From contig CALYLW010000013.1 of assembly GCA_944989445.1 (NCBI GenBank), positions 2,401,066 through 2,465,065 on the forward strand: a stretch of DNA of 64,000 nt. Reading direction: 5' to 3'. Position 1 is the first letter of the stretch, and each line of letters starts with the position of its first letter. The notes beneath the pieces are model-generated. The model made no database searches and was not told where the DNA came from. It saw only the letters and a list, made by a program, of their open reading frames with translations. Shown one piece after another: positions 55,351 through 64,000 of the stretch. The position numbers and the translations under genes are program-made. The stretch comes from Ampullaceana balthica (Eukaryota; Mollusca; Gastropoda; Lymnaeidae).

Positions 55351-56938
55351 AATTTTTGTTATTTCAAATACAGAAAAGAATTCGTTGCCTAATGAATTTT
55401 TTTTTAAATTACGGAATAACGCGTAATACTATTCTTTACGGGGGCGTGTTCGTAAGCACTAAACAGCGTAAGTCGGGATGGGACTGTCGTAACCGGAGGA
55501 CTACCTGTATATAAACATGCATATCTATGCTTTCACGCCTTTAATAAATATATATATAAATAATATTAACTCAAAGACATTGAAATCATAATTTTCCTCA
55601 AGAAAAACATCAACAAAGAAAACCCATCTTTTGATTTTTTTCTTTGGGGGGCGGGGGGGGGTTGGTGATAAAAATCGTATTCCCCCCCCACCCCACTGTG
55701 GTGAAGGGAGTCGTGAGGAGGGATTCGTTCATGCTGTCGGTGTGTCCAACCACATATGGCTTTATATCTTTTAAAACAGAAGACACTGCCTCTTTCATTC
55801 CAGCCTTTTTTAAAGATCTCTCTGCTGCGACTATTTCTTTTCTTTTTTTCCTAATTTTTTTAATGTTGTTCGTGTGTTGGGACTGTTTTATTATTGCAAG
55901 TTAACTGATATTTTTTTAATAAGAATTTTCGCGTTTAACGCATTTCATTGTATTTCTTAATTTCTTTCTAGATTAAACAATTTGTCATCTTTTGTTTTCT
56001 GACATAAAATCGTAAGTCGTAAAATTTTAGGCTCGGGTGTCACCCCCTGATGACAAACATTTACAGACTGAATCTGTCTTAACTCCCCTTTGCTATATAA
56101 CCCCGGGGGGGGGGAGATCTGGTAACCGATCGCTGGACCGAGCTCAGCGTGACACGTAAAATGTTTTTTTTAAAAAAGCACGCCGGTACATCGACGATGT
56201 TGCGTCAAAGCGCGAACTGAACTGTCACATGAAAAAAAACCAATAACAAACCGTGAAATTGAATTACATATGCCGTATAGAAATAAACTAAAAATGCATT
56301 AATTAAATTACGGTACGTTCGATCGATCTGAAATTTTGATACAATGCATTGTTAGGTAACACAAGTCTATGTGCCAAATTTCATTTCGATTTCATCACGG
56401 GAAGTGGGTCATTTTTTACTTTTGTTTTTCCGCCCGCCCAAGACAGAGAGACAGACAAGATTTCGAAGTTAATATAAGGGATTTAAAAATCATCAAATAA
56501 TTTAAACTCTAATAATAACATCTCTGACTGATGGGGAAGCAATATACAGAAAAACACGTGTCATCATATTATGTGTTGTAAAGTTTTGAATAGCTATCTG
56601 ATCTATTAGAGTCGCTCACTGTATACTTTTGACTTTAACGGATCTTTTCATAAAAAGCCGTGACCCAAAAAATTCGTCCCGCTACAAAATCTGCCATCCA
56701 TTAAAATAACTTGACAAGAGACAAGAATCCCGTGTTTTGAGGATGTTATAACGAGGAAGTTCATTCGGTTTTTTTGGGCTGGTAACGTGCTATTTTGGTC
56801 TTTATGGGGTGATGGCAATATCCTCACACAAAAATTAGTATTTTTATTGACTTAAGAGATTATTGTATGGTTAAGAAGATTCACAAAAGGTTCAAACCCC
56901 ACCAGAAACCAAACACATCTATCAAACAAATAATCATA
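55351..56938. other. gene-free stretch
   Basis: Holds G- and C-runs near 55645-55700 and a minus-strand member of the 0.5-kb family at 56290-56480. No host exon is seen. Confidence 0.5.
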
Positions 56939-57262
56939 AGCTTCTCCAACCACTACACACACACCTCACCCACCAATACAACAGACATAACCACACATTT
57001 GACCCAAAAATAACAACACTGCTCCCCCATAAAAACCTCACATCTACCCAACAAATAACCACACAAATCCCTCACAAATAACCTCACATCTCCCCACTAA
57101 TAACCACACACCTCCCCACCTATAATCAAACACCTCCACACCTATAACCACACACCTCCCCAACAATAAACACACGCCTCCCCAACCACAACCACACACC
57201 TCCCCAACAATAACCACACGCCTCCCCACCAATCACCCCACATCTCCCCACCAATAACACCT
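56939..57262 (+). repeat. degenerate 22-bp minisatellite, third array
   Basis: AACCACACACCTCCCCACC-type units, about 22 bp apart. A LINE 3' stub follows (TTACAGACTTTCTTTATATA near 57323). Confidence 0.85.
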
Positions 57263-57427
57263 CTCACATACTAATAAGCATAGTGAGGTATAATTGTAAT
57301 GTGCCCTTTTATCTGATCTATTACAGACTTTCTTTATATACAGAAAATTGTTTTTTTATGTTCATAACTTAATTTTAAAAAACGTAAAAAACAAAGTTTT
57401 TGATTATAAATCCTTTATGTATTAGAC

Positions 57428-58192
57428 TAGGGTTGTTAATTTAGGTTTTTTGGCAAACCGATTATCGGTTAAGTAAATCCGATTTTAACCCGATTATCGT
57501 TTTAACACTGACTTCATAGAATTTAGGGGTGTACTGATTTCGGCTCCGGATCCACCAAATCCGGAATCCGGCAATTTTTACAAATCTGGCTCCGGCTTCG
57601 GCTCCGGTCGGATTTCAAAAATTTGATCCCGTACACCACTGATAGAAATATATTCTTCAAAGGCGAATGTGACGTGGAATAAGGAAATGACGTGACAGTT
57701 TTCGTTGAATTAAGAAAGTGCCGTCCCACCGAGAGCTGTTTCTAGGGCTGGCGAAGACGGTGTGGAAACAGTGGAATTAACGAAATGATGTCACACGCAA
57801 AACGTAATGTTGGGATTTGCATTTTATGCCCAGCCTACATCATGATTTCGACAATAGAGACTGTATTTATTACGTATATTTTTGTCGACTTCGGACATCG
57901 ACGAACTTAATGACGTAACACTTTTTGCCAAACATAATTAATGTATTAATTTACAAACACACTGCACGGAGCTATCAAAACGTATAAATAAACACACCTT
58001 GGCGGCTTTATTGGATGAAAATACCTGCAAATGCGGGAATAACTTTTGTTCGAATATCTTTTAAAGTTTTCAGTAACGAAATGATTTTTTTTTAAAGATT
58101 CATTAAGTTCGATTATCGGTTTGGGAAATTTAAAACCAATAATCGCTTTCAAAACTGATAATCGGATTTCCGGTTGTCGTTTAACAACCCTA
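57428..58192. mobile_element. hAT-type MITE (TAGGGTTGTTAA)
   Basis: Starts TAGGGTTGTTAA and ends TTAACAACCCTA (12-bp perfect inverted repeat), with flanks TATTAGAC and TATGAGAC (7 of 8). It splits a minus-strand 0.5-kb-family repeat. Confidence 0.82.
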
Positions 58193-58199
58193 TATGAGA

Positions 58200-58740
58200 C
58201 ATAACTAAAAATATGTCCATTATAATACGCATCCCACGACAATCCAAAAATCCAAAATTTAGTTATGTCTCATATATAAAGGATTTATAGTTTTAAAAAA
58301 AACGACTACAGTCTACTCTAAATTTCAGCCCCATTTGATCACGGGAAAAGGGTTATAAAAACAAATTTAATATAATGCGCACCACGCGACAGACTAGCAT
58401 AATATTTTACAGATCGGGAATATATTTTTTTAAAAGTATCGTCAATATAATACGCCCCACACTGCGCGACAGGAAATTATTAAAAAGGTTGTTCAATATA
58501 ATACGTTAGGCGACAGTCGCACAAAAATGTACCTGATACATAGAGATACATAGAAATAATCTAAAAATTCAGTAATTTAATTACAGTACATTCGATCGAT
58601 GTGAAATTTTGATAGATCAGTTTTATCGTCACCACCAGTCTGCCTGCAACATTTCAGATCGCTAAGATACTTGTAAGTGGGTTGAAAATCGATACAAAGT
58701 TTTTGCGTCATCAATCAGATTTAATATAAAGGATTTAAAA
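58200..58740 (-). repeat. 0.5-kb-family repeat, minus strand
   Basis: Contains the reverse complements of TTTCAGCTCGATTTGATC-like, GATCGATGTGAAATTT and GGATTTATAGT tracts seen in 37557-39482. Confidence 0.75.
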
Positions 58741-59044
58741 ATAACTTTTAAACTTAATTGTTGTCGATTTAATGTTTCATTCATTAATTGATGCTTTGTG
58801 TGAACTTGTTCTCTAAAAATCAAATTTAGATTTGATTTTGATTCATTTCTAAAATAGGTTTATTATTTCCGGGTTGTCTTTGTGTTGTTGTTTTTTTCAA
58901 AACGCTTTGTGGCTTTAATGAAAACTAGAGAACGAGACATCATTTGTGTTTACTAACGTATGCAATACAGAGTCTCTGCAGGCACATCATTGTTCACATA
59001 AACAAGGGGTATCCAAAGTACGGCCCGCGGGCCATATACTAAAA

Positions 59045-59698
59045 TGTTAAAAATGTTAAAAATTTTAACGATTAAATTTTTTTATCGATTAATCGACCCA
59101 CCACTTATAAATGTACTGGAAGTCAAAAAGTAAAATATTTTGGCCGATAAATATAAACTAATTTCCGGACGATTACAAGAACATTTGGGTTTTAAACTAT
59201 TGACTGACGTGACTGTTCAAAATGTTGATAAAGGTTATTGTGTCCATTGATAGAAACCGTTTCCCAAACATGCAATGTTCCCTCTAAGTCTAAGCTTCGT
59301 TGGTCCGTGTGCAAAGTTTAAAAAACTCGTGTGCGAAGTTGCACAACGTCCATTTTTGTGCAATATTTTTCAAAATTTTCTGCAGTATCGAAATTTCAGC
59401 TGAGACAGTCTAAAGATATGTGGACAATTCTTCAGCTCGGCATGTTATATTGTCAATAAGACCCGCTCATCACTTGAACCAAATAATGTCAACAAACTTG
59501 TCTGTTGCGTTGTTGGTTAAAAGATGTCATAAAAAGAAGACATTCCAGTGTTATTTCGATTTTCGACAAGAACGTTTAATAAATGTTACTTATGACACCA
59601 TAAATTTCAACTTTTGGCTTTAATCGAAATTAACGATTAATTAATTGTTAATTTTTCAAAAGTTAACGATTAAATTAAATTAATTGTTAACAGCCCTA
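59045..59698. mobile_element. TAGGGCTG-family MITE, partial, nested
   Basis: Matches the interior (ATTAATCGACCCACCACTTA) and the 3' end (TTAACAGCCCTA) of 5527-6301; its own start is lost. A CAATGTTCCCTCTAAG MITE relic begins at 59273 within it. Confidence 0.75.
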
Positions 59699-59902
59699 CC
59701 AGAAAGTAAAGGAAAGTCACAGTCCTTACTGTCTGATGAAGAGTGGGTATGGAAATTGGTCTTTGCTGCAGACATTAATGGTCATTTAAAATTTCTGAAC
59801 CTAAGACTACAAGGAGAGAGAAATCTATTTTTTTTATCTATACAATAACCTAAAGGCCTTCAGATCTAAAATTATCTAGTTTTTAGAACAGTTACAGGCC
59901 AA

Positions 59903-60904
59903 AAGTAAAAGCTTTTTTATGCAGATTCACTTTGCTGTGTGAAAACTGAAGCCGGAAATTCTGACTGGTTCCCAGTCGAAACAGGTGTGAAGCAAGGATG
60001 TGTCATGTCCCCAATGTTATTTGGAATAGCAATTGATTGGGTCATGCGAAAATGCACAGATGCCGGATTAGGCATCAAATGGACCGAAAACAATACTTTG
60101 GAAGACCTTGACTTTGCAGATGACCTGGCTCTTATAAGCTCAACGCATCTGAACACCCAAGAAAAAACGGATCGTCTCCAGCACTTTTCGAATCAAATTG
60201 GTCTTCAAATCAACACAACCAAAACAAAAGTCATGGACCTCACCAACCAACCCAATGATATTATACTTAATGACCAAACCATAGAGAAAGTAACCAACTT
60301 CACTTACTTAGGAAGCAAAATGTCATATGATGGAGATGCAACATCAGAGATAACGACTCGAATTGCGTTGGCGTCAAGTGCTTTTAACAAACTTACAAAT
60401 ATTTGGAGATCAAAGACACTTAGCAAACATATAAAACTTAGGCTATTCAACTCTTGCGTAATCCCTGTACTAACATATGGATGTGAAAGCTGGAAATCCA
60501 CTCAAGCTATAGAAAAGAAATTAGTTGCCTTCGAGAACAAATGCCTCCGAAAAATTTTGAATATAAAATGGAGTGATTTTAAATCAAATGAAACAATAAG
60601 AGAAGAAACCAACCAAGAATATGTGTCAACCTTTATAAGGAGAAGGCGTTGGAATTATATCGGTCATGTTCTTCGAATGGACGAGAGAAGACTACCCACG
60701 CAGGCCTTCATATGGACACCAAAAGACAAAAGAAAACAAGGAAGACCAAAGGAAACCCTACGTAGAACAATCAAAAGAGAAAGCTCAACCATGGGTCTAA
60801 GAAATAATCAAGACCTAATACAATTGGCGACGGATCGTCGTAAATGGAAATCAATGACTTCTGCCCTATGTGCCGTCTTCGGCCCGAGAGGAACTAACTA
60901 ACTA
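59903..60904 (+). mobile_element. 5'-truncated non-LTR retrotransposon inserted in the hAT
   Basis: A 1002-bp insert flanked by ACAGGCCAA at 59894-59902 and 60905-60913, ending in a short (ACTA)n tail, as expected for target-primed reverse transcription. Confidence 0.9.
59939..60901 (+). CDS. reverse transcriptase, C-terminal part (non-LTR, 320 codons, open)
   Basis: Contains TGVKQGCVMSPMLFGIAID, the catalytic FADDLALIS, the thumb YLGSKMS and the C-terminal YGCESW and RRRWNYIGHVLRM motifs, typical of RTE/CR1-class LINEs. The N-terminal endonuclease and fingers are missing through 5' truncation. It is open to its final stop, so a young insertion, but it cannot be autonomous. The ATG at 59939 is simply the first in frame and not a native start. 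Confidence 0.9.
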   Translation: MKTEAGNSDWFPVETGVKQGCVMSPMLFGIAIDWVMRKCTDAGLGIKWTENNTLEDLDFADDLALISSTHLNTQEKTDRLQHFSNQIGLQINTTKTKVMDLTNQPNDIILNDQTIEKVTNFTYLGSKMSYDGDATSEITTRIALASSAFNKLTNIWRSKTLSKHIKLRLFNSCVIPVLTYGCESWKSTQAIEKKLVAFENKCLRKILNIKWSDFKSNETIREETNQEYVSTFIRRRRWNYIGHVLRMDERRLPTQAFIWTPKDKRKQGRPKETLRRTIKRESSTMGLRNNQDLIQLATDRRKWKSMTSALCAVFGPRGTN

Positions 60905-61650
60905 ACAGGCCAACAAGTTGACACACTTTCAGCAGTGCAAGGTCTTCATGGCTAAAGCAACAGCTGAGTTCCCCACATCATTTGCATGCGAGATCATCTG
61001 AAAGACCTCCAGCTGCAATTTCAGGAGCGGTTTTCTGACTTGGATTCAAAAGCAGAAGAAGTGAGGCTATTTCCAGATCCATTTGAAGCAGATGTGGCCA
61101 GTTGGTCAGATAAACTGCAACTGGAGGTCTTTGATTTTCAAGCAAACGACCTCCTTAGGGACAAGTTCAAAGAAGGACGTTTGAGGAGTTTTTACTAGTT
61201 TGTGCCCAAGGAAGACTTTCCTAATGTCAAAGTTCTTGTTTCAATCTTTGGAACAACATACTTGTGTGAACAGACATTTTCGAGGATGAAATACGTGAAG
61301 AAAAATTTGAGAACTAACTTGTCTGATGATAATCTCAGGTCACTGTTGATGTAAGGGACATGAAATCTAAAGTCAGAAATATCTACTATTTTGACATCCG
61401 GGAAACAATTTCACCATTCCCACTAATACAGGTGTTCGTGTGCAGTGTATCAATGTATTAATAAACAATATTAAATATAATATTAAATAATGTTAATGTT
61501 ATAAATATAATAATATTAAATAAATAATTAGAAACATCTAAGATTTTATTATTTCTTATTTGGACCTCTAGTGTGTAGTCGGCCCCCAAACTTCGTTTTA
61601 CAGTTAATGCGGCCCTCCGGTAGAAAAGTTTGGAGACCACTGACATAAAC

Positions 61651-63174
61651 AGTTGGAGTACACTTATCTGATCTTGTTTTTTAGGTTTAATTTTTAGTTT
61701 TTTTTAAACAAGACTCATCATTAGTGTTGTAAATATTATTGTTACTAAATATTACCATACTTTATGTAATTTTTCCTAGTTTCACTGATAAATTATTGTA
61801 TTGGAACTAAATACGTTGCTAATGACAAATACAACAGCAGATAGCATTACGATCCTACATTCTTGTTGTTTTCAAGTCTTACAACTTCTGTTGGTAAAAT
61901 AATTGCTTTAATTATTTTAATATTTCACTGTTAAATTACTGAAAGACAATAAAAATGCAATCATCACGGAAATACTCCGGAAAATACCAGATGTAAAATA
62001 ACTACAATAAATAAAATTTGAAATACCGTACTATCAGGCCAGTTGTCATACAATGTACTTTCTAATCTTTTTAAACATTCTACCTGTCTAGTTCTCTCCC
62101 CTGTATTTCTTGCGCATACAAAGGATATTTGTTGGTACTCCGACCCGTTCAGTTGAATAGAGCTTTTAGGACAAGTGGGTGATATAAAAGGCTTAGAATG
62201 CGGATAGTCTCTGCGTGTTACGTGGGTGATGGCATAAAGATAGGACACGGGTGGCGATTATAGTGGTTAAAACGTGGAGTAATATTTAAATCGTTAACAT
62301 AATAAAACTGTGTAGTATACTGTGCTAGCTAACAAAGTTAAATCGTCTCAAATAATATACTAGGTATATGAGTGAACATTTTTATTTACAGTTATTTGAA
62401 CCACCATAGCATTTCTATTGAGGTAAGTACTGTCAGTATATCGTTACTCATCGGCTATGTACATTTTTAAAGGATAAAATACTATAAATAATGGTCAAGA
62501 ATTTAATTTGGTGCGCACAATTTTTTGCAGAATATAATCTACATGTAATTATTTCCCGTAGCATTTTTTTTTGAGAATGTAGTGTAATTATTGCAAGTAT
62601 CATTGGTGTTAGAGTAGGAAAGTATTGTATAATAAATTCCAGTAGTTAAATTTTTACAGTTTATCCTTTGTATTTCCATTGGTCTACTTGTTTGAATGTT
62701 TGCCAGTTTAGTAAACTGATATGCACTGCCATAATTTTTGGAAAGTTTGTATGGGTATTTTCCACTGATCTGGAGTAGAGAGAAGCAATAGCGACTGACG
62801 GAGGATATAGTCTAGTGAGTTGCCAAGGTATGACTATCACGGTTTACAAACAATAGCGCATCCTGTTACAGAGTAATGACATGGGCCGGGCAAACCCACT
62901 TGGGGAGTTGGAAAATGAGGAAGTCCTCTTGGGGTGTTACCCATCGATTGATAGAAGAGAAAGGTGAACTGTTTGATTTAATTAAAAAATCTTTTTTGCC
63001 AACATCGCGAACGTGACATTAAGAGTGGGGGACTAAACAAAATACAGTGTACATAGGCAAAGTATACACTATTTTTAGTAGTTTTACAGGTGATTTCAGG
63101 GTATTTTGACTAATCTAAATATAGAGCAATTTTTTTTAAAAAATAGCACATCAGTAGCCTATATTGAGTAACTT
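61651..63174. other. gene-free stretch
   Basis: AT-rich sequence with no supported exon. A 94-codon minus-strand frame at 61964-62248 has no recognisable motif and is not called. Confidence 0.5.
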
Positions 63175-63554
63175 ATATTCAGTAGCATATATTCAGTAGC
63201 ATATATTCAGTAGCATATATTCAGTAGCATATATTCAGTAGCATATATTCAGTAGCATATACTCAGTAGCATATACTCAGTAGCATATATTCAGTAGCAT
63301 ATATTCAGTAGCATATATTCAGTAGCATATATTCAGTAGCATATATTCAGTAGCATATATTCAGTAGCATATATTCAGTAGCATATATTCAGTAGCATAT
63401 ATTCAGTAGCATATATTCAGTAGCATATATTCAGTAGCATATATTCAGTAGCATATATTCAGTAGCATATATTCAGTAGCATATATTCAGTAGCATATAT
63501 TCAGTAGCATATATTCAGTAGCATATATTCAGTAGCATATATTCAGTAGCATAT
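63175..63554 (+). repeat. 14-bp minisatellite, about 27 copies
   Basis: Near-perfect units of ATATTCAGTAGCAT, with one variant (ATACTCAGTAGCAT) in two adjacent units. Confidence 0.96.
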
Positions 63555-64000
63555 TTTTATGCCGTTTTGGAAGGTAGATTAATGGGATGTGAACAAATTG
63601 TTGAAACCATTATAATGTCACACGATTTTTCTTCCTGTATCAGAAAGAAACACAGGCAATTTTTTTACAGAGTTCAGTATAGGAGAATATTTAGTAATAA
63701 TCTCCAGCAGCACAAGTGTTAACAAATAGTTAACAAACTTACTTCCAACTCATACTGATCAGAGGGATATTAGCGAGTGACTTTGATATGACATTAAGTT
63801 TTATTTAGCTTCCATCATAGTTTGGGTCAAACTTCCGGTGTCCAAATGAATTGAACGTGTGTTCATTTAACCGCCACAAACAACAAGACATGTTTTCATG
63901 AACTTTTCGGGGTCATGTTGCCACTAATTACCCGTAGGTGACTTCGTTTCATCAATCTTGAACCACTTCCTGCTATTCAATTTACTTGATTCAAATAATC
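63555..64000. other. right edge, no feature seen
   Basis: No exon, RNA gene or repeat is recognised up to the window end. Confidence 0.5.

Larger units (their letters stand above)
59700..61360 (+). pseudogene. hAT transposase (GTF2IRD2/EPM2AIP1-like), interrupted
   Basis: Before the LINE: LLSDEEWVWKLVFAADINGH, LNLRLQGE. After it: FQQCKVFMAKATAEFPTSFA, then 60986-61198 LQLQFQERFSDLD and KLQLEVFDFQANDLLRDKF, a TAG, then FVPKEDFPNVKVLVS and CEQTFSRMKYVKKN. This is the family's C-terminal half in order. Inactive through insertion and stops. Confidence 0.85.
59004..61642 (+). mobile_element. hAT element with nested MITE and LINE
   Basis: Starts AAGGGGTATCCAAAG and ends TTTGGAGACCACTG (imperfect inverted repeat), flanked by ACATAAAC at 58996-59003 and 61643-61650. 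It carries a GTF2IRD2/EPM2AIP1-like transposase split by the LINE at 59903-60904, and a TAGGGCTG-family MITE fragment at 59045-59698. Confidence 0.88.

Noticed and set aside
57044..57232. Gly/Val-rich minus-strand frame
   Set aside because: Translation of the 22-bp minisatellite; the same applies to 51885-52166.
61964..62248. 94-codon minus-strand frame
   Set aside because: No domain, splice context or paralogue in the window; the length is within what chance gives in this sequence.

Overview
The window is AT-rich, intron-rich and full of transposon debris, so it is animal nuclear DNA. The one gene that can be read end to end is a secreted-then-membrane-anchored receptor with EGF-like domains containing GWFG and CQYKCHC signatures, fucolectin-type (FTP/F5-8C-like) domains and a tyrosine-rich tail. 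That architecture, from family knowledge, points to a mollusc, most likely a heterobranch (pulmonate-type) snail. The species call is inference; no rRNA or other marker gene is present.

Region 1 (50-32768, + strand) is a single 18-exon gene model I assembled by hand. It starts with a signal-peptide exon and ends at a TAA; all introns are GT-AG with matching phases and the CDS is 2889 nt (962 aa). Layout: signal peptide, EGF, galactose-binding-like half-domains, FTP, EGF, then a second copy of the same six-exon block, then a last EGF, a transmembrane exon and three cytoplasmic exons with YNEI-x9-YHEI (ITAM-like) plus YDDL and YANV motifs. It resembles a Draper/CED-1/MEGF10-like phagocytic or immune receptor in which lectin domains have been inserted. 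The six-exon block (about 675-7765) is tandemly duplicated at about 10570-18385. The copies differ most in the loops around the SCTHT motif of the FTP domain, while the closing EGF exon encodes the same 45 residues.

Region 2 (about 39490-50900) is a tandem duplicate of the 3' part of the gene and its downstream flank (about 23640-37555). It holds an EGF exon with two stops, an intact transmembrane exon and three tail exons, one with a stop and a phase-breaking extra base. It is best read as a 3' pseudogene cassette without its own 5' end.

Region 3 is mobile DNA throughout: hAT elements with exact 8-bp target-site duplications (26743-30410, 42087-42938, 59004-61642), several hAT-type MITEs, two canonical Helitrons (35647-36553, 48641-49975), 3' ends of a CR1/L2-like LINE with GATAA tails, a 5'-truncated LINE with a 320-codon reverse-transcriptase ORF nested in a hAT, tRNA-derived SINEs, and large minisatellites, the largest a 4-kb, 32-bp-unit array in an intron. 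Because the duplicated segments can be aligned by eye, several insertions have an empty site in the paralogous copy, which dates them after the duplication. From about 51 kb to the right edge I find no host gene, only repeats and featureless AT-rich sequence.
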